Assembly (NCBI GenBank): GCA_003644295.1
Contig: QNBZ01000101.1
Location: 1-5,631 of the forward strand
Length of the DNA: 5,631 nt
Direction: 5' to 3'
Source of the DNA: Planctomycetota bacterium
GTDB taxonomy: Bacteria > Planctomycetota > Phycisphaerae > Sedimentisphaerales > Anaerobacaceae
Positions within the stretch are counted from its first letter, which is position 1, and each line of letters starts with the position of its first letter. This document shows positions 1 through 5,611 of the stretch, in pieces. The notes under the pieces were generated by a model that worked only from the letters and a program-made list of their open reading frames with translations, did no database searches and was not told the origin of the DNA. The position numbers and the translations under genes were made by a program.

Positions 1-22
1 ATTTCGAGCGCAGTCGAGAAAT
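1..22. repeat. Small palindromic repeat, left-edge copy
   Basis: This element has the core CGAGCGCAGTCGAG at 5-18, flanked by complementary arms ATTTC (1-5) and GAAAT (18-22). The same core, differing at one base, occurs inside guaB at 4139-4152 with different arms. A conserved centre with covarying arms suggests a dispersed hairpin-forming repeat family. The copy touches the window edge, so its left arm may continue outside. It lies in non-coding DNA. The function is unknown. Confidence 0.55.
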
Positions 23-165
23 CTATTAAAATAGTTGCGCCAAGCGGTTCTTTGTTTTGCAAGTCAGGTTTTGTTAGAGTCTCTTAGTGTCAAGTGGCGC
101 TGTAATATTAGTCCAATTGGTATTATTGGCTAATCACCGTTCGTTTATTTAATTTTTCAAAGAGC

Positions 166-191
166 GACAACTTTATTCAGTTGTCATTTTT
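166..191 (+). terminator. Possible weak intrinsic terminator
   Basis: A perfect 7-bp stem, GACAACT (166-172) with AGTTGTC (179-185), closes a 6-base loop and is followed by A and five T residues (187-191) on the plus strand. The stem is AT-rich (3 of 7 GC pairs), so it would be weak. No plus-strand gene is visible upstream in the window, so it would serve a transcript entering from the left. Read on the minus strand, downstream of the activator gene, the hairpin lacks a T-run. Confidence 0.3.
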
Positions 192-257
192 GGCATTACC
201 AGCTAACCAAACGAAAAGCAAGAAGAACTTCAAAAAAGAGAAACGAAATTATCCGTA

Positions 258-1310
258 TTATCTGTCTGCGTTTTTCTTTGTTTGCGGTATGTTCAGTTTT
301 TCGATGAGCCGATTTAGTTGGCGTCGCTCGATGCCGAGGATTTTAGAGGCGGCAATCTTTCGGCCTTTAGTGAATTCGAGAGTCCGCAATATGATTTTGC
401 GTTTTACTTCGTCAAGAGTCGGCAATTCGTGTTTCGGATAAGCAGTGGAATCTGCGACTATAATTTCAAAAGGCATCACAGCCGGTTGAATCTCCCGGTC
501 TATAGTCATAACATATGCACGCTCGATGGCGTTGGCAAGCTCACGGATATTGCCCGGCCAGGCGTAATTGACAAGGAGCTTTTTGACCGCTGCGCTTAGA
601 ACTTTGGGCGGTTCATTATAAAAGAGCGACTGGTTTGCAAGGAAGTATTCGGCTAACGGCAGAATGTCTTCCTTACGCTGGCGAAGCGGCGGAACTTCCA
701 GATTAACTACGTTAAGTCGATAATATAAATCGGCACGGAAGGTCCCTTCCTTGACCATTTCGCTGAGGTTGCGGTTAGTAGCGCAGAGGATACGAACGTT
801 GATGGGATAAGTTTTCGTTGAGCCGAGAGGAGCAACCGAATTTTCCTGAAGAACCCGCAGCAGTTTGGCCTGTAGTTCGAGCGGTATTTCGCTTATTTCA
901 TCGAGAAAAATCGTACCGCCATCGGCGGCTCTGAAGAAGCCGAGGGTGCTGTCAACGGCTCCGGTAAATGCGCCTCTTGTGTGGCCGAATAATTGGCTTT
1001 CAAATAACTGGCCGGTTAAAGTAGTGCAATCGACAGGGACAAAAACCTGCTCGGCACGGTCGCCGAGAGCGTGGATTTGGCGGGCAACCATTTCTTTGCC
1101 AACGCCGGTTTCTCCGGTTATTATTACAGGACACTTTCGTGCAGCAACAGCCCTTACCATTTCAAGAATGGAATTAAAGGCGGGTGATTTACCGATGAAG
1201 TTGACACCGGCAGCAGGGGCGTAACGCTTTTCGGATGCGAAATTCCCTAACCGCCTGTTTTTCAAAACCTCATTCAAATCAGTTCCCATCTCCTCTTTAA
1301 CCTTTGTCAA
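258..1310 (-). CDS. Sigma-54-dependent transcriptional activator (AAA+ plus Fis-type HTH, no receiver domain)
   Basis: This enhancer-binding protein family uses ATP hydrolysis to remodel sigma-54 RNA polymerase into an open complex. In the 350-residue product, the AAA+ domain spans about 36-265. It carries Walker A GETGVGKE (66-73), the sigma-54-contacting GAFTGA loop (113-118), Walker B TIFLDE (133-138), sensor I ATNR (177-180), arginine-finger candidates R192 and R198, and sensor II around NIREL (254-258). A Fis-type helix-turn-helix occupies about 310-341. All ATPase motifs look intact. Only about 35 unrecognisable residues precede the ATPase domain, so there is no receiver, GAF or PAS domain; NtrC-type members are usually near 450 residues. 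The longest frame starts at TTG 1310 just after an in-frame TGA. ATG at 1287-1289 (residue 8) is an alternative with AAAGG about 11 bases upstream. The gene follows the PEPCK gene on the same strand after 356 bases and is probably transcribed separately. The target genes and signal are unknown; the domain call is secure. Confidence 0.93.
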   Translation of the reverse strand: MTKVKEEMGTDLNEVLKNRRLGNFASEKRYAPAAGVNFIGKSPAFNSILEMVRAVAARKCPVIITGETGVGKEMVARQIHALGDRAEQVFVPVDCTTLTGQLFESQLFGHTRGAFTGAVDSTLGFFRAADGGTIFLDEISEIPLELQAKLLRVLQENSVAPLGSTKTYPINVRILCATNRNLSEMVKEGTFRADLYYRLNVVNLEVPPLRQRKEDILPLAEYFLANQSLFYNEPPKVLSAAVKKLLVNYAWPGNIRELANAIERAYVMTIDREIQPAVMPFEIIVADSTAYPKHELPTLDEVKRKIILRTLEFTKGRKIAASKILGIERRQLNRLIEKLNIPQTKKNADR

Positions 1311-1441
1311 AGTTTTGTCTCATCAATTTGGCACAACATCCAGTAATGTGGGCAAAGCATCACCGCAACACAATAGTAAAAACAATTCTTCGTTTTGGTG
1401 GGACAGCCGGGAGGGTGCGCCAACAGGCCCTTCTTTCCCAC
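1307..1441 (-). CDS. Doubtful 44-residue reading frame overlapping the activator start
   Basis: A minus-strand frame from GTG 1441 to TGA 1307 would encode 44 residues with five cysteines, including CPTKTKNCFYYC. Its stop overlaps the TTG start of the activator in the arrangement TTGA, which can signal translational coupling. Against it, there is no ATG at the start, the nearest purine-rich stretch (AGAGGAG) is almost on top of the GTG, and no family is recognised. It could equally be chance or part of a dispersed non-coding sequence. Confidence 0.15.
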   Translation of the reverse strand: MGKKGLLAHPPGCPTKTKNCFYYCVAVMLCPHYWMLCQIDETKL

Positions 1442-1498
1442 ACTCCTCTGCGCTGAAGTTTAGTTGCTTAATGCGGGAAAATCAAGAAAATTATGAGA

Positions 1499-1517
1499 TG
1501 TTTTTACGGTAAAAACA
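1499..1517. promoter_or_regulatory. Perfect 19-bp dyad, operator-like
   Basis: TGTTTTTAC (1499-1507) and GTAAAAACA (1509-1517) are exact reverse complements around a single central G. The one-base centre is too short for an RNA hairpin loop, so a dimeric DNA-binding protein site is a better reading than a terminator. It lies about 190 bases upstream of the activator start and about 66 bases upstream of the plus-strand mini-frame. The binding protein is unknown. Confidence 0.35.
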
Positions 1518-1582
1518 GCAGCAGTATTTGGCCGGCGACTATTGCAGGTGGTAAGTTTTTGGTATTAAGGAGGTTAGCTTAT

Positions 1583-1642
1583 ATGAGTATCGAGTATGAG
1601 CGCCGTCGGCAGGTAGTAAAAAAACGAATAACACCAACGTAA
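1583..1642 (+). CDS. Possible 19-residue basic small protein or leader peptide
   Basis: An ATG at 1583 opens a 19-codon frame ending in TAA at 1640-1642. The peptide is strongly basic: MSIEYERRRQVVKKRITPT. The reason to list it is an unusually good Shine-Dalgarno sequence, AAGGAGG at 1567-1573, nine bases before the ATG. It reads on the plus strand between two minus-strand genes and is antisense to the 3' flank of the PEPCK gene. It could be a real small protein, a leader peptide without a visible downstream partner, or the surviving 5' end of a decayed gene. No family is recognised, and no convincing promoter was found upstream. Confidence 0.3.
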   Translation: MSIEYERRRQVVKKRITPT

Positions 1643-1666
1643 ACGTATAAAAAATTCACACACTGG

Positions 1667-3556
1667 CTATCCGGCTGTCAAATCGAACGGCGAAATGTAA
1701 TCGCCATATTTGTCGCCGGCGGTCTTGAGACGCTTGCGAACTTTGGCAAATGTGTCAAAGACAATATCAGGAGTGTCGGGAACTTTTTCTCTGTAAATAT
1801 TATCTACCCTGTCGAGCTTGGCAAGGTTTTCCGGTATGCGAATCGTGAACTGCTCAACATAGTTGCTGCGGCTGTATTGCGCATTGAGATGTTCTTTGAA
1901 CAGTTTTGTTAAATCTTTGTATGTTGGGATAAGTCCGGTTGGCGTTTCAATAGTATCAACATCGCCGTTCACGCAAAGTTCAGCCCACAAAATCCAGACA
2001 TTCTTGTCGGCTATGCCGTTTAGATATTTGCCGTCTTTTCCTCTGAGAAAATAATTGACCGAGAAAATCAATGGTGGATTGTCTATGTCTTTAACAAAAT
2101 CCAGATTGTTTTGGATGTATCTGCCGAGCGGAACCGAGAGGAAGTCAAGATTCGACATCAGGTTAAAAGTTCTGACGCCTTCTTTGCCGAGTGTTGCAGC
2201 GGTGGTTTCAGATTCGATGGAAGCGCCTTTTATTATAATGCCTTCTGCCCAGTTGAAGGCCTGCTCGACAGGGACCCAGGTGTTACTGTCTCGTCCGCCG
2301 TAAATGATAGCGCCGACCGGCACGCCGTTAGGGTCGTCAATCAGCCGGTCGCAGTTGTCGAGGTCGTAGATGCTCAAGCAGTAGCGAGCGTTTTTGTGTG
2401 AGGCGGTAATTTCATTACCGTCGGAATCAGTTTTACCACTGTGCCACTGCCCGCTATGGTTAGTTCCTTCATCTGGCAGCTTACTGCCCATCCCGAGCCA
2501 GCAGGGCTTGTTGTTTTTATCAATAAGGACATTGGAGAAAATCACTTCCATAGGGCTTGTAAGCGATTTGTAGATAACCGGGTCGTTTTCAGGATTCACA
2601 TCGCGAATGATTCCGAAGATGCCTTTTTCGACGTTTACGCATCGTATTTTGCCGTCTTTTTTTCTCATATAAGCGATGTCGTCGCCGATGATGGTTTGTC
2701 CGGGCAGCATTGAGGTTGATGTTTTCCCACAGGCCGATGGGAATGCGCCGGTAAAGTAGGTTATGCGTCCGGCAGGGCCGTGAACGCCCATAACGAACAT
2801 ATGTTCAGCCAGCCAGCCCTCTTTCGAGGCCTTGTTGATAGCTAATCGCAGAGCCAATTTTTTCAGCCCGATGGTATTGCCGCCGTACTGGGTATTGACG
2901 CTATAGACCAGCTCTTCTTCGAGGTCGATATAGACCCTGCGTTTGTCGATGTTTTTGCTGACGGAGTTTTCGAGTTCGCCTTCGGAATGAATGAATCTGA
3001 AAAAATCAGGTGAGGAGCTGATTTTCTTGAACTGCTCATAGCCGGGCCGATACAGGATGGTTTCACTGTGAGCTACATAAGGCGAATCGGTTATCTGAAC
3101 GCAGGGGATGGAGAAATCCGAATTGGTTGGCCCCAGGCAGAAAAAGCAGACCAGCATTTCTCTGCCGAGCATTGAATCTTTAAGGAAAGAGCGTACTTCT
3201 TCGACGCCGGCTTTCTTTTCAATTGAGTTTAGCCATTCGCCCAACTCCGAGCCGTCTGCAAGCAGGTACTTCGTTTTTGCTTTGTCGCGTGCCTGGTCGT
3301 AGTAGCCGTCGAAGTGAACTGTGTGTCCTTTGATGTTGAGGAGTTTTTCTTCGCCGGTTTTTATCGCCAGCTCTCGAATATAAGCCACGTCTGCTTCAGA
3401 ATCGGTACAGACAAAGACCGAAGCTGGATTCGTAAGCTCAATGGCGTCAGCGATAAACTGGTGCATCTTTGGATTGTCCAGTGCGATGAGCCGGTTGTAG
3501 TTTTCCGCCGTCAGCTTTTCCTTTAATAGTTCAGTAAAGTTAGACATCAGGAACAT
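1667..3556 (-). CDS. pckG: Phosphoenolpyruvate carboxykinase (GTP)
   Basis: This cytosolic enzyme catalyses oxaloacetate + GTP = phosphoenolpyruvate + GDP + CO2, linking the TCA cycle to gluconeogenesis or anaplerosis. The 629-residue product is close to the usual 590-620 of the GTP family. Visible motifs are YGGN (224-227), AEHM (250-253), the P-loop with the mobile catalytic cysteine FPSACGKTS (272-280, Cys276), GDDIA (291-295), YGGR (419-422), EAFNW-like QAFNW (432-436) and the nucleotide-site NYFLRGKDGK (501-510). By family alignment, K233, H252 and D293 match the metal ligands K244, H264 and D311 of the mammalian enzyme. The P-loop has Ser280 where most members have Asn. AAGGAG (complement of 3560-3565) lies 3 bases before ATG 3556 and 12 bases before the second ATG at 3547, so the exact start is ambiguous. 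A near-consensus promoter sits just upstream, divergent from guaB. Confidence 0.95.
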   Translation of the reverse strand: MFLMSNFTELLKEKLTAENYNRLIALDNPKMHQFIADAIELTNPASVFVCTDSEADVAYIRELAIKTGEEKLLNIKGHTVHFDGYYDQARDKAKTKYLLADGSELGEWLNSIEKKAGVEEVRSFLKDSMLGREMLVCFFCLGPTNSDFSIPCVQITDSPYVAHSETILYRPGYEQFKKISSSPDFFRFIHSEGELENSVSKNIDKRRVYIDLEEELVYSVNTQYGGNTIGLKKLALRLAINKASKEGWLAEHMFVMGVHGPAGRITYFTGAFPSACGKTSTSMLPGQTIIGDDIAYMRKKDGKIRCVNVEKGIFGIIRDVNPENDPVIYKSLTSPMEVIFSNVLIDKNNKPCWLGMGSKLPDEGTNHSGQWHSGKTDSDGNEITASHKNARYCLSIYDLDNCDRLIDDPNGVPVGAIIYGGRDSNTWVPVEQAFNWAEGIIIKGASIESETTAATLGKEGVRTFNLMSNLDFLSVPLGRYIQNNLDFVKDIDNPPLIFSVNYFLRGKDGKYLNGIADKNVWILWAELCVNGDVDTIETPTGLIPTYKDLTKLFKEHLNAQYSRSNYVEQFTIRIPENLAKLDRVDNIYREKVPDTPDIVFDTFAKVRKRLKTAGDKYGDYISPFDLTAG

Positions 3557-3589
3557 TGTCTCCTTATTTCAAGTTCAAAAAATCAGCGA

Positions 3590-3619
3590 ATTATAAAGCA
3601 TACAGCCCACTGTTGTCAA
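3590..3619 (-). promoter_or_regulatory. Sigma-70-type promoter of the PEPCK gene
   Basis: On the minus strand a perfect TTGACA (complement of 3614-3619) is followed after 18 bases by a perfect TATAAT (complement of 3590-3595). The predicted transcription start is near 3583, giving a leader of roughly 25-35 bases before the ATG, with the ribosome binding site inside it. Both hexamers match consensus, so a strong housekeeping promoter is likely. Confidence 0.75.
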
Positions 3620-3632
3620 TCTGTTTTCTGAT

Positions 3633-3668
3633 TTTTCGGACTCCGATAAATAAAGCAGAGGCCGAAAA
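3633..3668. promoter_or_regulatory. Inverted repeats between the divergent promoters
   Basis: An 11-bp palindrome, TCGGA-C-TCCGA, lies at 3636-3646. It is nested with a second pair of arms, TTTTCGG (3633-3639) and CCGAAAA (3662-3668). They lie between the -35 boxes of the PEPCK and guaB promoters, so a protein bound here could affect both genes. The short arms could also arise by chance. No regulator is identified. Confidence 0.3.
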
Positions 3669-3673
3669 TAGGT

Positions 3674-3702
3674 TTGACGAGGGGTTGTAGCGCCGTTATA
3701 CT
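3674..3702 (+). promoter_or_regulatory. Sigma-70-type promoter of guaB
   Basis: TTGACG (3674-3679) and TATACT (3697-3702) are separated by exactly 17 bases, each one base from consensus. The predicted start is near 3709, leaving about 40 bases of leader. The ribosome binding site GGGAG (3739-3743) lies six bases before the guaB ATG. Confidence 0.72.
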
Positions 3703-3749
3703 GCTTTTCTCAAATATAAAAGGGAGACGGCATAATTTGGGAGATAAAA

Positions 3750-5246
3750 ATGGACAAAAGTAAAATTGTCGCTGATGGAATCACTTTCGACGATGTGCTG
3801 TTGATACCGGCCGGAAGTGATTTTGTACCGAGCCAGGCGCAGACCGCCACGCAATTGACCGACAATATCACTATAAACATACCAATAATCTCGGCTGCTA
3901 TGGATACCGTTACCGAGGCGGCGCTGGCGATAGCGCTGGCTCAGGAAGGCGGAATAGGAATCATTCATAAAAATCTTGTAGTCGAGGAACAGCAAAGAGA
4001 GGTGGCCAAGGTCAAACGCTCTGAAAACGGCGTGATTCTCGACCCGGTAACGTTATCGCCGGACGAGCCGGTGAAAAAAGCACGGGAACTGATGAACGAG
4101 CAAAACGTCTCCGGCATACCAATCGTCGAAGCCTGCCCCGAGCGGAGTCGAGGGGGCAAAAAGCTGATGGGTATCCTGACACGCAGGGACTTAAAATTCC
4201 TCAAGGACTATGACGTCAAAATAAACTCCGTGATGACAAAGGACAATCTCGTTACCGGCCCTGCTGATACGACACTGGAACAGGCGAAGGAAATTTTGCA
4301 AAAGCACAAGGTTGAGAAGCTGCTTCTGGTCAACAGCAAAGGCGAATTAGCTGGCCTGATTACAATGAGGGACATTGACAGGGTTCAGCAGTATCCCTTG
4401 GCGGCCAGAGACAAGCGAGGCCGACTGCGTGTCGGAGCAGCGGTGGGCGTTGGCGATACGGACAGAATCGAGGCGTTAATCGCCGCTGACGTTGATGTTA
4501 TTGTAGTCGATACCGCTCACGGCCACTCGCAAAATGTACTGGAGACCGTCAAGGACATTAAGAGCAAATATGATATTGACGTGATTGCTGGCAATGTAGC
4601 CACGGCTGCGGCAGTCGAAGATTTAATAGCAGCCGGCGCTAATGCTGTGAAGGTCGGCATCGGGCCGGGGGCTATCTGCACTACCAGGGTCATTTCCGGC
4701 GTAGGAGTGCCGCAGATATCCGCCATAGTCAATTGCGCCGAAGCGGCTGCCAAGCATAACATTCCGGTTATCGCAGACGGCGGGATAAGACACTCCGGAG
4801 ATATTACAAAGGCGATAGCGGCAGGTGCTTCGAGCGTAATGCTCGGCTCGCTTTTTGCAGGCCTAAAGGAAAGTCCGGGACAGTTGGTTATCTATAAAGG
4901 CAGGCAGTTCAAAGAGTATCGGGGAATGGGTTCTTTAGGTGCGATGGTCAAGGGTTCGGCGGACAGATACGGACAAAGAAGCTCGGCGGAAAGGAGCAAG
5001 CTCGTACCCGAAGGCGTGGAAGGGCGAGTGCCGTACCGCGGGTCATTAGGTGATTTTGTCTATCAGTTAGTCGGCGGACTGCGGGCGGGTATGGGATATT
5101 GCGGAGCGAAAAATATCGAAGAGCTTAGAAAAAACGGACGATTTGTTCGCGTAAGCTTGGCCTCGGTCAGCGAATCGCATCCGCACGATATACAAATCAC
5201 CAAAGAAGCGCCGAACTACTCGGCCGGCACAACGTTTGAAGATTGA
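3750..5246 (+). CDS. guaB: IMP dehydrogenase
   Basis: It oxidises IMP to XMP with NAD+, the committed and usually rate-limiting step of guanine nucleotide synthesis, in the cytosol as a tetramer or octamer. The 498-residue product has the N-terminal part of the barrel with ITFDDVLLIP (11-20), two CBS domains (about 95-215), the catalytic loop GIGPGAICTT with Cys310, the phosphate-binding DGGI (343-346) and GSLFAG (366-371), YRGMGSLGAM (390-399), the flap Arg-Tyr dyad R406-Y407 and EGVEGRVPYRG (421-431). It ends with the family-typical HDIQITKEAPNY and a short tail. All catalytic residues are present. Compared with the usual length of about 488, the first CBS domain carries an extra ACPERSRG (128-135) encoded by a palindromic repeat. 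GGGAG six bases before ATG 3750 supports the start. It has its own promoter and is divergent from the PEPCK gene; guaA is not adjacent here. Confidence 0.97.
   Translation: MDKSKIVADGITFDDVLLIPAGSDFVPSQAQTATQLTDNITINIPIISAAMDTVTEAALAIALAQEGGIGIIHKNLVVEEQQREVAKVKRSENGVILDPVTLSPDEPVKKARELMNEQNVSGIPIVEACPERSRGGKKLMGILTRRDLKFLKDYDVKINSVMTKDNLVTGPADTTLEQAKEILQKHKVEKLLLVNSKGELAGLITMRDIDRVQQYPLAARDKRGRLRVGAAVGVGDTDRIEALIAADVDVIVVDTAHGHSQNVLETVKDIKSKYDIDVIAGNVATAAAVEDLIAAGANAVKVGIGPGAICTTRVISGVGVPQISAIVNCAEAAAKHNIPVIADGGIRHSGDITKAIAAGASSVMLGSLFAGLKESPGQLVIYKGRQFKEYRGMGSLGAMVKGSADRYGQRSSAERSKLVPEGVEGRVPYRGSLGDFVYQLVGGLRAGMGYCGAKNIEELRKNGRFVRVSLASVSESHPHDIQITKEAPNYSAGTTFED
4131..4158. repeat. Palindromic repeat inserted in frame within guaB
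   Basis: Perfect arms TGCCCC (4134-4139) and GGGGCA (4153-4158) flank a 13-base centre containing the conserved core, so that CGAGCGGAGTCGAG runs from 4139 to 4152. About 24 bases (4131-4154) appear extra relative to ordinary guaB genes and are read as ACPERSRG. The core matches the left-edge copy at 13 of 14 positions, while the arms differ completely. The length is a multiple of three with no stop in the frame used, so IMPDH stays open. Confidence 0.7.
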
Positions 5247-5292
5247 TACTCAACGACACAAAACACAAGATACAAACCGCAAGATATACAGT

Positions 5293-5478
5293 ATGGTCAC
5301 GTTAGGTGATATAGAAAACCTGAGTCGCAGGATTGCAGAAAAGTTCGACGTTGAAAAGATCATCCTTTTCGGTTCGTACGCTGATGGTACAGCCACAGAG
5401 CAATCCGATATTGACCGTCTCATCAGGCTTGTCAGGGACTGGGTGCCTTGTCTTGCAAAGCTTTTACCTTTCGCTTAG
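5293..5478 (+). pseudogene. Truncated MNT-type nucleotidyltransferase (MntA-like antitoxin remnant) fused to HEPN sequence
   Basis: This 61-residue frame begins like a minimal nucleotidyltransferase of the polymerase-beta superfamily. It has an N-terminal helix, then KIILFGSYADGTATEQSDID with the nucleotide-binding GSY (27-29) and the Asp pair D39/D41 that binds metal. Family members normally continue for another 50 or more residues with a third acidic strand. Here the similarity stops at the DID motif and the frame continues with HEPN-like sequence until TAG at 5476-5478. Intact relatives (MntA) AMPylate or neutralise an adjacent HEPN toxin. ATG 5293 is chosen because family similarity begins there; no good ribosome binding site is seen, and TTG 5236, overlapping the guaB end, is a weaker alternative start. 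It is most likely inactive. It lies 46 bases after guaB, on the same strand. Confidence 0.65.
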
Positions 5479-5604
5479 AAATTGACCATTCACGGAGTTG
5501 ATACAAGATACCCTGACTAGGTAAGGGTGGTTGATGATATAGAAATGAAACAGGTTGTTGAAATAGCCGAGAAATTTCGAGAGGTAATTTTGAAAAAGAT
5601 TTAG
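5416..5604 (+). pseudogene. HEPN-domain protein remnant (C-terminal half, two in-frame stops)
   Basis: Read in the same frame as the MNT fragment, this stretch gives RLIRLVRDWVP, a stop (5476-5478), KLTIHGVDTRYPD, a stop (5518-5520), then VRVVDDIEMKQVVEIAEKF and REVILKKI, with a final stop at 5602-5604. This follows the order of the C-terminal half of HEPN proteins of the MNT-paired type (PF05168-like): a helix after the usual THDL segment, the characteristic RYP(D/G) turn, and a final helix of the type A-x-E-I-A-x-x-V-R-x-F-V-L. The N-terminal half is missing. Intact partners are ribonuclease-like toxins. No frameshift is needed, only two nonsense codons and one upstream deletion. The similarity is judged from remembered family patterns. 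Confidence 0.55.
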
Positions 5605-5611
5605 CGGTAAT

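Larger units (their letters stand above)
1311..1666. other. Intergenic region between the activator and PEPCK genes
   Basis: This 356-base gap separates two minus-strand genes and has no long convincing gene. It contains a perfect 19-bp dyad (1499-1517), a plus-strand mini-frame with a strong ribosome binding site (1583-1642), and the doubtful cysteine-rich frame next to the activator. I could not find a convincing sigma-70 promoter for the activator or a clear terminator for the PEPCK gene. Its minus-strand downstream DNA does contain T-runs (complement of about 1619-1624 and 1648-1654) but no good stem before them. Confidence 0.5.

Noticed and set aside
37..101. GCGCCA/TGGCGC inverted repeat at the left edge
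   Set aside because: Only six-base arms separated by 53 bases, which is expected by chance.
181..599. Plus-strand open frames over the 3' part of the activator gene
   Set aside because: They are antisense to the helix-turn-helix and sensor II coding sequence, with low-complexity products and no start signals.
865..1224. 119-codon open frame on the plus strand
   Set aside because: It lies entirely antisense to the conserved ATPase domain of the sigma-54 activator and resembles no family.
1315..1512. 65-codon plus-strand frame in the gap before the PEPCK gene
   Set aside because: It starts at TTG without a ribosome binding site, has biased Ser/Asn composition and no recognisable motif; composition alone explains it.
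1528..1546. Sigma-54-like -24/-12 promoter (TTGGCC...TATTGCA) on the plus strand upstream of the mini-frame
   Set aside because: GG and GC are separated by 12 bases instead of the required 10, and sigma-54 promoters tolerate little spacing change.
1863..3526. Several plus-strand open frames of 60-96 codons and a minus-strand one at 2863-3066
   Set aside because: All overlap the well-conserved PEPCK coding sequence in other frames.
3696..4762. Minus-strand frames of 79-99 codons across guaB
   Set aside because: Antisense shadows of a clearly conserved enzyme; one begins inside the guaB catalytic barrel and another spans its inserted repeat.
5568..5585. GAGAAATTTCGAGAG resembling a third copy of the palindromic repeat
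   Set aside because: It lacks the CGAGCGnAGTCGAG core and is explained as coding sequence of the HEPN C-terminal helix.
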